Origin: Desulfobacteraceae bacterium
Lineage (GTDB): Bacteria > Desulfobacterota > Desulfobacteria > Desulfobacterales > Desulfobacteraceae
DNA length: 64,000 nt
Reading direction: 5' to 3'
Assembly (NCBI GenBank): GCA_024226935.1
Contig: JAAELK010000378.1
Coordinates: forward strand, 1-64,000
Position 1 is the stretch's first letter, and each line of letters begins with the position of its first letter. Below, piece by piece: positions 42,055 to 50,894 of this stretch. Made by a program: the position numbers and the translations under genes. Under the pieces are notes generated by a model. That model was not told the origin of the DNA, made no database searches, and saw nothing but the letters and a program-made list of their open reading frames with translations.

Positions 42055-42934
42055 GTTCACCCGTCAGGCGGGTATAAATTTCTTTATAGGTATTAGCGGT
42101 ATTTTCAATAATTTCATGGGGCAGCTTTGGTCCTGGATGTTTCTTATCCCATCCGGAATCGGTCAGCCAGTCCCTGACGCTTTGTTTATCAAAACTTTTT
42201 TGCCCTCTTCCGGGCTCATAATCATTCAGGGGCCAAAACCTGGATGAATCCGGGGTTAAAACCTCATCAATAAGGATGATCTCATCGTCTAACATACCGA
42301 ACTCAAATTTAGTATCGGCAATAATAATTCCTTTTTCAAGGGCAATCTGAGCCCCTTTATTGTAAATTTCAAGGCTCAAATCCCGTACTTTTTCTGCATT
42401 TTTTTTGCCCAGAATATGGATGGTTTCTTCAAAGCTGATATTAACATCATGGTCCCCAATTTCGGCCTTGCTGGAAGGAGTAAAAAGCGGAGTATCCAGT
42501 TTTTCTGATTCCCTGAGTCCCTTGGCAAGGGGGATGCCGCAAACATGGCCTTCTTTTTGATAGGAGTTCCATCCAGAACCACTGATATATCCTCGTACAA
42601 TACATTCCACCTCTAAAGGCTGGGCTTTTTTAACCAGCATACTGCGTTTGTTTAAAGCCGCTTTGTGTTTTTTAAACTCTTCGGGATATTCATCTACATT
42701 TGTTGTAATAATATGATTTTTTACAATATCTTCCATTAGTTTAAACCAGAAAACGGAAATCTGATTCAATACTTTTCCCTTGTCCGGGATGATATCTGGA
42801 AGCACCACATCAAAGGCCGACAAACGGTCTGTGGTGACCATTAAGAGGGAATCTTTGGTATCAAAAATATCCCTTACTTTGCCCTGCCTTACCAATGAAA
42901 GATCCTTAAACTCAGTGCTTGGAATGGTTGTCAA
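42047..42934 (-). CDS. purC: Phosphoribosylaminoimidazole-succinocarboxamide synthase
   Basis: 295 residues of the longer SAICAR-synthetase type. It joins CAIR and aspartate in purine synthesis. Motifs are VRQGKVRDIFD, TTDRLSAFDVVLPDIIPDKG, CIVRGYISGSGW, LFTPSSKAE.GDHD and DEVLTPDSSRFWP. The start is taken as TTG at 42934 because AAGGAG lies 6 bp upstream and homologues begin at this point; an in-frame ATG at 42982 has no ribosome site and adds a non-conserved extension. The downstream ParB-like gene overlaps it by 8 bp. Confidence 0.93.
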   Translation of the reverse strand: MTTIPSTEFKDLSLVRQGKVRDIFDTKDSLLMVTTDRLSAFDVVLPDIIPDKGKVLNQISVFWFKLMEDIVKNHIITTNVDEYPEEFKKHKAALNKRSMLVKKAQPLEVECIVRGYISGSGWNSYQKEGHVCGIPLAKGLRESEKLDTPLFTPSSKAEIGDHDVNISFEETIHILGKKNAEKVRDLSLEIYNKGAQIALEKGIIIADTKFEFGMLDDEIILIDEVLTPDSSRFWPLNDYEPGRGQKSFDKQSVRDWLTDSGWDKKHPGPKLPHEIIENTANTYKEIYTRLTGEHV

Positions 42935-43068
42935 TTGCTTCTCCTTAATGTAATTATTAACTATTTTATCGTTTATTAGCATAAAATAACTAATTTTTAT
43001 TTCTCTAAAATTTGTGGATATCTGTCATATTGATGTTGATCCGAATTTTTGTGGTAAAAATATTTTTC

Positions 43069-43559
43069 TTATCCCATATAATCCACTAACATACCGGTTG
43101 TATGGCGAAGTCTCTGGCTGATAAGTTTGGAAATCTTCCACAATAATTGAACCCCTAGTTTGGGGTTGTCTTCGGATAATTTGATCAGGGCGTTTTCTCC
43201 TATGAAAAAGATAATGGTCTCTTCTGCGGCAATACCGGTGGCAGATCTTGGTTCACCATCGATGAGGGCCATTTCTCCAAAGGTCTGGGAGCTTTTCAAG
43301 GTGGCCACACAGTTTTGTTCCTTGATAATATTGATGGAACCCTTCACAATAATACCAAGGCTTTTTTCAGGATCTCCTTCTTTAAAAACAACCGCACCTT
43401 TTTGGCTTTGACAGGTTCGATATACTGACAAATTTTACGGATATGATCCCAGGAAAATTCATTTGCCCACTTAGTCTTTTCCAGGATCTGGGCGTATTTT
43501 GCATATCGTTCCAGGTCAAGTTTTTGGTCTTTTTTTGACACAGTATATTCCTCATCCAA
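43069..43559 (-). pseudogene. Cyclic-nucleotide-binding-domain protein with a frameshift
   Basis: Two overlapping frames together give one CRP-like beta-roll protein of about 163 residues. The first (43559 leftwards) gives LEKTKWANEFSWDHIRKICQ then YIEPVKAK; the second continues KGAVVFKEGDPEKSLGIIVK and the rest of the domain (FGEMALIDGEPRSATGIA, ISQRLRHT). The switch lies in a run of five A on the minus strand (43403-43399); one extra A restores a continuous protein. There is no DNA-binding domain. The phosphate-cassette segment FGEMALIDGEPRSA is close to functional CAP-type cassettes. It may be a homopolymer sequencing error, a real mutation or, less likely, programmed slippage. Confidence 0.7.
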
Positions 43560-43633
43560 AGGGTTATATATCCTTATATATTAAGGATTTTGCTCTGGTC
43601 TGTCAATGAAGAAGACGGATAAAAAAATCTGTT

Positions 43634-43795
43634 TTATTCTTTGATAATGAATTCATTTAGTTTTTGAAAAAGTTCTTCCGGCCACTGGTCCGCGGTTAAA
43701 AAAAGTTGTTTTTCTTCGGGGGAAAGGCATTCTAAAATTGCAGGAGGTAAGCTCTCAAAGGCCTTTTGTCTTTCTTTCTGTGTTTTTTTGTCCAT
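43634..43795 (-). CDS. Small conserved-looking protein downstream of rsmE (53 aa)
   Basis: A short frame MDKKTQKERQKAFESLPPAI continuing LECLSPEEKQLFLTADQWPE and ending NEFIIKE. AAGGA lies 6 bp before the ATG, and the gene starts 15 bp after the rsmE stop, so it is very likely translated in the same operon. It is acidic, helical and without cysteine clusters (one Cys). No family recognised. Confidence 0.6.
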   Translation of the reverse strand: MDKKTQKERQKAFESLPPAILECLSPEEKQLFLTADQWPEELFQKLNEFIIKE

Positions 43796-43810
43796 TTTTG
43801 ATCCTTGATT

Positions 43811-44521
43811 TTATGTAAACAACCGTGAAATTAAATAGGTGGTTGCTGTTTCTACTTTTAAAATTCGTTCTCCAATACTGAAGGTTTCAAATCCGGCTTC
43901 TTCCAATGCCTTAATTTCAAACTCAATGAATCCGCCTTCAGGTCCTATCACCAAAGTGGTCTTTCTATTTACACTATTTGGGCAAATATTTGAAGTCTTT
44001 GGATGGGCTAAGATGCAAAGACTATCTTTGCCTATGATCGGCAACTCCTCTTTTACAAATTTAGAAAAAAAGCGTTTTTGATAAATTTGGGGCATTATGG
44101 TATCTTTGCCCTGCTCCAACCCCAGACGAAAATATTTTTCAAGACTTTCCATCTCCAGAACCGGACTTTGCCAAAAACTTTTTTCAACCCGCCAGGAATT
44201 AACCAGATATATTTCTTTTACGCCTAAACTTGTGACACTTTCCATGATCCGCTTGAGCATCTTGGGACGGGGCAGTGCCAAAACAAGGGTCAGGGGAAGG
44301 GGTTTGGGAGTATCTAAATTCAGATTTACTTCCAGTTCAAGGGAATCTGTGTAAAAAGAGGTTATCCTGGCTTTGCCCATTTTCCCATCGATTAAACCAC
44401 AGGACAGGTTTGTACCGTTTTTGGCTTTTAAAACCTTTTTAATATGTTCAAACCTGCGGCCGAAGACCAGGGCTTTCCCTGGCCCGATAAAATCTTTTTT
44501 TTCTAAAAGTAAGAGATTCAT
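43811..44521 (-). CDS. rsmE: 16S rRNA (uracil-1498-N3)-methyltransferase
   Basis: 236 residues of the RsmE/SPOUT family. An N-terminal PUA-like domain (about 1-70) precedes the knotted methyltransferase with LVLALPRPKMLKRIMESVTS, LGVKEIYLV, the Gly-rich VIGPEGGF and FSIGERILKVETATTYLISR, the last being diagnostic of RsmE. It starts 2 bp from the stop of the FAD/Fe-S gene upstream, so it is co-transcribed with it and with the 53-residue gene downstream. Confidence 0.92.
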   Translation of the reverse strand: MNLLLLEKKDFIGPGKALVFGRRFEHIKKVLKAKNGTNLSCGLIDGKMGKARITSFYTDSLELEVNLNLDTPKPLPLTLVLALPRPKMLKRIMESVTSLGVKEIYLVNSWRVEKSFWQSPVLEMESLEKYFRLGLEQGKDTIMPQIYQKRFFSKFVKEELPIIGKDSLCILAHPKTSNICPNSVNRKTTLVIGPEGGFIEFEIKALEEAGFETFSIGERILKVETATTYLISRLFT

Positions 44522-44523
44522 GA

Positions 44524-47500
44524 TTAAAAAGTTATAACTTCGCAGTCTTTTACCAGTTCTTTAAAAGTTTGGGTCCAATTTTTCCCTGCTGTAAGATAGG
44601 CTAACTCTTCTGCCAGATGAACAGGTATAAGTTTTGACTGTCTGCCAAGACCCTGGATACATGAAGGGCAATTGGTCAGTATTTTTCTTTTTTTATCCGA
44701 TTCCGGTTTCGATTCCAATTGGGGCCCATCAATGGTGTTTTGTTTCCTCAAGAACATGGCATGGCTGATGTCCGGTCGCGAAATAGCAAGAGTTCCTGCT
44801 TCGGAACAACAATAGGGAATACTTTGGACCTTTATTCCCTGGTGGGAAAGACGTAATGGGGCAGATTCTTTGAGTGAATCATGGCAGGGAGTATGATAAA
44901 AATAAAAATTATCAGATGAAATATTTGGATTGTTTTCCAGAATATAGCCTGAAATATCTTTGATATCACAGTCAAATACCGATGGTGCTCCAAGTTCGTT
45001 CAATGATTCCATGCAGGTACCACAGGATACGATACAGGCATCAAATTTAAGATCATGAAACATATCCCTGATCTGGGTCAAAATGATGATATTCTCAAGA
45101 AAAATCCTATCAAACCCTTTTTTGTGGGCATTAACCTTCAGGGGGTATCCACAACACAAATAGGGCGGTGGCAGGATCACCCTGTGACCGTTTGACAATA
45201 GCAGGAAAAGGGTTGCCATGGATATCTTTGAAAACATTCTTTCACTGCCGCAGCCCGGGAAATAAAAAACCGTTGATGTGGCTTTTTTTGGGGGCTCCAA
45301 TAAAATAGCCTGATTTTTATTGGCCTTGGGCAGAAAGGATCTCAGGGTATGAATTCCAGGTTTTGATACAGGGGTTTGTAAGAGTTGAAATATTCTGGTT
45401 TCCCTTAAGGGTTTAATAAATGAAAAAGGGGAGACCAATCCTACACCCTGTCTTTGAAAAAATCCACCGGCACCTAAAAGTGTGGTTCTTAACACCTTGT
45501 TCATGGGCTCATTTTTATTGGCCAAATATTTCAAAGTCATTTTTGTGGACAGGGGGGTATGTTTAAATTTCATGTTTTTCAGGATCGTTCGCTCTTCGAT
45601 GGCAATATTTCCTGAATCGATGTTCACCGGACATTGTTTCAGACAACGATGGCAAATGGTGCAATGGTCTGCAATTTCTTCCAGGTTTTTAAGTACTTTA
45701 AACCCGGTTGACTGGGTCCGCTGGGTAATGTAGAGCAGTGCTTCAATTAGAGCTCCCAGGGCCAGATTTTTATTTCTCGGATGGAAAAACATATTTTGTG
45801 CTGGATAAAATACCGGACACTTGGCCTTGCACTTGCCGCACCTGACACAATTGGCAATATTTAAGGCAAGATGGGATAATGATCCATGTTTTAAAATTCT
45901 GGCTTCAAGTTCCAGCAGATTAAAAGAGGGGGTAAATACCTTGGTTATGATATCTTTTTCTATTAGTTTACCCGGATTCATGAGACCTGTGGGATCAATA
46001 CTATTTCTATAGTCATTAAATTCGGCAACAACTTCTTTGTCCAGATACTTGAACTTGGTAACTCCTATTCCATGTTCCCCGGAAACAACCCCATTTAAGG
46101 TCACAGCTTTTTCCATTATTTTATCAGCTACCCCGTTGGCCCGCTGCATCATTTCCCGGTCATTGGACAAAACAGGAATATTGACATGGACATTGCCGTC
46201 TCCTGCATGCATATGGGTGGCAATCACAATGAGTCTGGCATTGGTAGTCAGGTATATTTTTTCAATATTTTCCAACACCTGGGTGTAACCTCTGAGATTT
46301 TCAACCACCTGGAGGTAAAAATTTTTGGAGTGGATGGCGGCTTCCAGAGCATCCCTGGAAGCAATTTGAAGTTTTTTCCGGGTAGTATAGGCCAGATCTT
46401 TTGCCCGGCCTACTTTTTTGCCCAGCCATTCCGGGTCTGATAAAGGAATAGCAGTATCCAGATATGAGATAATATCCTGAATAATACAGGTCTGGTTGTA
46501 TTTTTTTTCTTCCAGATTGGCTTTGTCGATGAACCGCACAAAATCTGCCAATGAATTAATGGGTAGAACGATGTCTTCATTAAGTTTAAATGCGTTGGTA
46601 TGGGCAGCTATGGCCCCCAGTCGTTTCCTGTCATCCCAGAATCTTTTGGCTTCTGTTTTATCCTTGGCAATGGTGAGCCCGGTTTTATCATATGGGATGA
46701 GAATTTCTTCCAGGGCTGCAACCCCTTGATCAAGGGCTCTGGGATCATTTGAAACCATGTCAATGAGTAGTACAGCTTTGAGCCGATCTCCCACCGATTG
46801 TTTTGTTTTGTATTTGATGGCCTTGATATATTCTTCATCAAAATGCTCCAATGCCATAAGAGACGGGTACCCGGGAGAAGAAAATATCTGGGATGAATCC
46901 TGGCTGATAAAGGCATTGGATATAGCAGTAATAACATGGCCAGCCTCTGTCATATCGTTGCCAAAAAATTCAATACACCCGGTTTTTTTAAATTCAAACT
47001 CCGGATAAAGGATAAAATTGGCCGACGTGATAATCCCGTCGCACCCTTCTTTTTGTATACCAGGCAAACCATTAAGGGTCTTGTTGGTAACATCTTTGCC
47101 TAGTCCTTTTTTTCGAATTTGCTCTCCGCTAAGTTGGATAGTGTCCACCATTAAACCCTTCTCATCCAATATGTGGAAAACAAGATTATCTTCCGGAAGA
47201 ATTTTTCTTACGGGGTGATCCTGGCGTTGGATTGTATAAGAAATTGCATCGGGCATGGTGATTTTATAGGAGAGTACATTGTCAATGGCCGTGCCAAAAA
47301 GCACTGCTGTTTTCCCACCTGCATTTTCAGACAGGTTGCCTCCTATGGTACAGGCCCAGGCAGATGTGGGGTCGGTAGCAAAAATAAGACCGCAGCTTTT
47401 TGCAGCATCCATGGCATCCTGGGTTATGACCCCGGCCTCAACTTCCATACTGGCATAATTTTGTCCAAGGTGATTTTTTTTATAAATAATCTTTGATATA

Positions 47501-48153
47501 TGGTTGAGCTTTTCTGTGTTGATTATCACACAGGTCGGTGTCAGGGGGGTTGCCCCCCCGGTCAATCCGGTACCTGCTCCCCGGGGAATGATATGAAAGC
47601 CCAGTTTTTTTATTTTTTTTATTAACTTTGGGACCTGGCTTTCTCTATCAGGCCTTAGAACGGCAATGGGTGAAAACCGCCGCCAATCTGTGGCATCTGT
47701 GGTATGGGCCGTGATATTAAAAGGGTCAAAATAGATATTTTTTTTCCCGATCACAGGTCCCAGTTGATGCACAATTTTTTGTTGGTCGATGTTAACCGAC
47801 TTTATCTGTTTGCAAAGAGACTTAAGGGCGGTTTTGCAGATTTTAAGAATTTTAAGAACCGTTTTATGGGAAGCATTCTCTTCAATTGTTTTAAAATCAT
47901 TTTCAAATTCTGAAAATAACCGTCTTCGTTGAAGGGGGTGCTCCACAAGTTCCTGGAACAAAAAAGAATTTCTTTGAATGATGAACAGATCTCCCATGAA
48001 TCTGTGAAGCAGTCGAGATGATCTACCTGTTCCTTTTTTAACTTCCAGGGATAATATCTCTTTTAGAAAGACAGCTCCAAAAAGATGATCTATGATCTGC
48101 TCGTCATCTGCTGAAGTGTAATTATAAGGGATTTTTCTTTTTGGATCTATCAT
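44524..48153 (-). CDS. FAD-linked dehydrogenase/Fe-S/CCG-domain fusion (GlcD-GlcF or YdiJ-like)
   Basis: 1209 residues. After a helical N-terminus (1-150) comes a vanillyl-alcohol-oxidase-type FAD domain (IPRGAGTGLTGGATPLTPTC; ENAGGKTAV; C-terminal GDGNVHVNIPV and SGEHGIG), then a two-cluster ferredoxin domain (CVRCGKCKAKCPVF near 770; CTICHRCLKQCPVN near 835) and a C-terminal pair of cysteine-rich CCG repeats (CGSERMF; YLCCGYPL near 1000; CGTCMESL; CCSEAGT). The architecture equals GlcD and GlcF joined in one chain, as in YdiJ and D-2-hydroxyglutarate/D-lactate dehydrogenase relatives. It likely oxidises a 2-hydroxy acid and passes electrons to a membrane or soluble acceptor. Substrate is unknown; its location beside serA hints at, but does not show, D-2-hydroxyglutarate recycling (SerA can make that compound). 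Confidence 0.85.
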   Translation of the reverse strand: MIDPKRKIPYNYTSADDEQIIDHLFGAVFLKEILSLEVKKGTGRSSRLLHRFMGDLFIIQRNSFLFQELVEHPLQRRRLFSEFENDFKTIEENASHKTVLKILKICKTALKSLCKQIKSVNIDQQKIVHQLGPVIGKKNIYFDPFNITAHTTDATDWRRFSPIAVLRPDRESQVPKLIKKIKKLGFHIIPRGAGTGLTGGATPLTPTCVIINTEKLNHISKIIYKKNHLGQNYASMEVEAGVITQDAMDAAKSCGLIFATDPTSAWACTIGGNLSENAGGKTAVLFGTAIDNVLSYKITMPDAISYTIQRQDHPVRKILPEDNLVFHILDEKGLMVDTIQLSGEQIRKKGLGKDVTNKTLNGLPGIQKEGCDGIITSANFILYPEFEFKKTGCIEFFGNDMTEAGHVITAISNAFISQDSSQIFSSPGYPSLMALEHFDEEYIKAIKYKTKQSVGDRLKAVLLIDMVSNDPRALDQGVAALEEILIPYDKTGLTIAKDKTEAKRFWDDRKRLGAIAAHTNAFKLNEDIVLPINSLADFVRFIDKANLEEKKYNQTCIIQDIISYLDTAIPLSDPEWLGKKVGRAKDLAYTTRKKLQIASRDALEAAIHSKNFYLQVVENLRGYTQVLENIEKIYLTTNARLIVIATHMHAGDGNVHVNIPVLSNDREMMQRANGVADKIMEKAVTLNGVVSGEHGIGVTKFKYLDKEVVAEFNDYRNSIDPTGLMNPGKLIEKDIITKVFTPSFNLLELEARILKHGSLSHLALNIANCVRCGKCKAKCPVFYPAQNMFFHPRNKNLALGALIEALLYITQRTQSTGFKVLKNLEEIADHCTICHRCLKQCPVNIDSGNIAIEERTILKNMKFKHTPLSTKMTLKYLANKNEPMNKVLRTTLLGAGGFFQRQGVGLVSPFSFIKPLRETRIFQLLQTPVSKPGIHTLRSFLPKANKNQAILLEPPKKATSTVFYFPGCGSERMFSKISMATLFLLLSNGHRVILPPPYLCCGYPLKVNAHKKGFDRIFLENIIILTQIRDMFHDLKFDACIVSCGTCMESLNELGAPSVFDCDIKDISGYILENNPNISSDNFYFYHTPCHDSLKESAPLRLSHQGIKVQSIPYCCSEAGTLAISRPDISHAMFLRKQNTIDGPQLESKPESDKKRKILTNCPSCIQGLGRQSKLIPVHLAEELAYLTAGKNWTQTFKELVKDCEVITF

Positions 48154-48171
48154 ACCTGAATTTACATATAC

Positions 48172-49752
48172 CTATAATTCAAAAGTTGTCATATTAATGA
48201 CAAGGTTAAGGTCTATAATTTCCTGTACTACCCCGGAAGATATGGGGGTGTCGGTCTGAAGGAAGATGATATTTCTTTGCCCCTCTTCCTCTCGGCCCAC
48301 CATCATTCGTGAAATATTGATATTATGTTTTCCCAGGGTAACTCCAATGGATCCGATGGAACCTGGTTTATCTACATTGTAAATTAATGCCAGGTGGCCT
48401 TCTGGAATGACTTCCAGCCTGAATTTATTGATCCGGACAATTCTGGCATCATCTTTACCGAATATGGTTCCTTCAAGAATATTGGTTTGCTCCTCGGTGA
48501 TAACTGTTATTCGAATCAGGTTTAAAAAATTACCCGCTTCCCGGGAGGTGGATTCTGTTATTTTTATACCCATTTCATTGGCAAGGGAAATAGCATTAAC
48601 AGAGTTGACCTCGTGTTTGACAAATTCGGCCAGGCCTCCCTTGATGGCATTAATAGTTACCGGTTTTAAATCCAGATCTGGAAATTTTCCGATATATTCT
48701 ATATCTACCTGTTTGATACCACCTTTGGTAATTTGGGCCTGCATCTTGCCCATTTTCTCTGCCAGGTAGAGAAATGGACGCAATTGTTTAAGAATTTCTC
48801 CGGTGACAGATGGTACATTTACGGCATTAATAACGGTATCATCCACAAGATAGGCAATAATCTGGTTGGCGGCAGCTATTGCCACATTGGTCTGGGCTTC
48901 CTGGGTGGAAGCACCCAGATGGGGTGTGGCAATTACCTGATCAAGTGTCAGTAAAAGATTCTCTCCCGGGGGTTCAGTGGAGAAAACATCCAGGGCGGCA
49001 CCTGCTACTTTCCCGGCTTTTATGGCATCATAGAGGGCTGCTTCATTGATAATGCCACCCCGGGCGCAATTGATTATCATCACTTCGTTTTTCATTTTAT
49101 GAAAGGCTTCTGCATCCAACAGGTCGATGGTGGTATCCATTTTGGGCACATGAATAGTTATATAGTCGGCCTGGTTGTACAGTTCATCCAGGGAGACATA
49201 GTCAAAGCCTGCTTTTTTAATATGTTCAGAAGAAATATTGGGATCATAGACAATGACCTTCATTTTAAGGCCTTTGCCAAGACCTGCGGTAATGGAACCG
49301 ACGTTGCCAAATCCGATTACTCCAAGAGTCTTATTGGAAATTTCCCGGCCCTGGAGTAGTTTTTTATCCCATTTCCCAGCTTTTAAGGAAGCTGTTCCCC
49401 TGGGGATATTTCGGGTTAAAGCCATCATCATGGCAATGGCATGTTCGGCTGTAGTCACGGTGTTGCCACCGGGTGTATTCATAACAGCCACCCCTTTTTT
49501 GGTGGCTTCGTCAATGTCTATATTGTCCAGACCCATGCCGGCCCGGGCAATCACCTTCAAATTAACGGCAGCTCCAAGGATTTGCCTGGTCACTTTTGTA
49601 GTACTTCTGACGGCCAGTCCATCATACTTGCCGATGATGGATAATAGTTCTTCAGATGATAACCCGGTCTTGACATCCACCTCGATCTGGTCATTATTTC
49701 TAAAAATATCGATGCCTGCTTCATCCATTTTATCGCTGACAAGCACCTTCAT
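48172..49752 (-). CDS. serA: D-3-phosphoglycerate dehydrogenase
   Basis: 526 residues, the long SerA type with a C-terminal ACT domain. It has the NAD motif GFGNVGSITAGLGKG, catalytic Arg in NCARGGIINE (about 230), Glu and His in ATPHLGASTQEAQ (about 274), an intervening allosteric substrate-binding domain (about 305-450) and the ACT domain (about 455-526, NVDKPGSIGSIGVTLGKHNI). It catalyses the first step of phosphorylated serine synthesis and is usually inhibited by serine via ACT. Its ATG shares a base with the serC stop, so serC-serA are coupled. Confidence 0.95.
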   Translation of the reverse strand: MKVLVSDKMDEAGIDIFRNNDQIEVDVKTGLSSEELLSIIGKYDGLAVRSTTKVTRQILGAAVNLKVIARAGMGLDNIDIDEATKKGVAVMNTPGGNTVTTAEHAIAMMMALTRNIPRGTASLKAGKWDKKLLQGREISNKTLGVIGFGNVGSITAGLGKGLKMKVIVYDPNISSEHIKKAGFDYVSLDELYNQADYITIHVPKMDTTIDLLDAEAFHKMKNEVMIINCARGGIINEAALYDAIKAGKVAGAALDVFSTEPPGENLLLTLDQVIATPHLGASTQEAQTNVAIAAANQIIAYLVDDTVINAVNVPSVTGEILKQLRPFLYLAEKMGKMQAQITKGGIKQVDIEYIGKFPDLDLKPVTINAIKGGLAEFVKHEVNSVNAISLANEMGIKITESTSREAGNFLNLIRITVITEEQTNILEGTIFGKDDARIVRINKFRLEVIPEGHLALIYNVDKPGSIGSIGVTLGKHNINISRMMVGREEEGQRNIIFLQTDTPISSGVVQEIIDLNLVINMTTFEL

Positions 49753-50840
49753 TATTTATTCTCCTTTTCAAAGGACTCCATAAACTCAATCAGGGCATAT
49801 ATACTTTCCATGGTGGCGGCATTATAAATGGATGCTCGACATCCTCCAACGGAACGATGTCCCTTAAGTCCCCCAAGCCCACGCTTACTCGCCTGTTCAA
49901 CAAAAGTTTTTTCAAGATCCTCATTGGGAAGACGAAAGGTAATATTCATCAGGGATCTGGAATCCTTTTCCGCTGTGGCTTTGTAAAAAGAGCTGGCATC
50001 AATATGGTCGTAGATAAGATCGGCTTTTGTAATATTATGTTCTTCTACCTTATCAATTCCCCCCATCTGCTCTTCAATCCATTTAAGAACAAGACTAATG
50101 GTATAGATACCAAAACAAGGAGGGGTATTATACATGGAATTTTTACTTGAATATGTTGAATATTTTAACATAGCTGGCAGATCATTATTGACTGAATCCA
50201 GCAGATCCTTGCGAATGATTACCATACAGGTACCAGAGGGTCCAAGATTTTTCTGGGCTCCGGCATAGATCATTCCAAATTTTTCCATATCCAGGGGTCT
50301 TGAAAAAATATCCGAGGACATATCTGCAACAATAGGGATCCCACCTGTATCGGGGAAGTCAGAAAATTGGGTTCCTTTAATGGTATTATTGGATGTTAAG
50401 TGAACAAATTTAGATTCTTTGTTAAATGAAATTTCCCTGGGAATGTATGAAAAATTTTTATCTTCGGAAGAGGCAACCACATGGACTGATTTTCCCATAT
50501 TTTGGGCTTCATTGATAGCTTTTGTTGACCAGGTGCCGGTATTGATATAATCGGCGGTTTCACCCTTGGAAAGCAGATTCATGGGCACCATGGCAAACTG
50601 CAGGGAGGCCCCACCCTGGATAAAGAGAACATGATACCTGTCGGAAAGTTTTAAAAGACGCTTTGCTCTTTTTACCGCATCATTTATAACCCCATCAAAA
50701 TAGGAAGATCTGTGACTGATTTCGGTAATTGACATACCTGAATTTTTAAAATTTAAAAAAGAAGACCGGATCTCTTCCAAAACAGATAAGGGTAAGGCAG
50801 CAGGGCCGGCATTGAAATTATAAATTCTTTGATCTGTCAT
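49752..50840 (-). CDS. serC: Phosphoserine aminotransferase
   Basis: 362 residues. A PLP class V enzyme transferring an amino group from glutamate to 3-phosphohydroxypyruvate. It starts YNFNAGPAALPLSVLEEI and has GGASLQFAMVPMNL, the PLP-binding Lys near 196 in YAGAQKNLGPSG and a C-terminal GHRSVGGCRASIYNA. It is the first gene of the serC-serA pair, with one-base overlap. A phosphatase gene (serB) is not seen nearby. Confidence 0.95.
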   Translation of the reverse strand: MTDQRIYNFNAGPAALPLSVLEEIRSSFLNFKNSGMSITEISHRSSYFDGVINDAVKRAKRLLKLSDRYHVLFIQGGASLQFAMVPMNLLSKGETADYINTGTWSTKAINEAQNMGKSVHVVASSEDKNFSYIPREISFNKESKFVHLTSNNTIKGTQFSDFPDTGGIPIVADMSSDIFSRPLDMEKFGMIYAGAQKNLGPSGTCMVIIRKDLLDSVNNDLPAMLKYSTYSSKNSMYNTPPCFGIYTISLVLKWIEEQMGGIDKVEEHNITKADLIYDHIDASSFYKATAEKDSRSLMNITFRLPNEDLEKTFVEQASKRGLGGLKGHRSVGGCRASIYNAATMESIYALIEFMESFEKENK

Positions 50841-50894
50841 CGATATTTTCCCCTTTTAAAATAATTGCGACTGGTTAAAATGGTTAGGGATCTA

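Noticed and set aside
43399-43405. Programmed -1 frameshifting in the cNMP-binding gene
   Set aside because: The run is C AAA AAG G, not the A AAA AAG type; no downstream stem was seen. Mutation or sequencing error is simpler.
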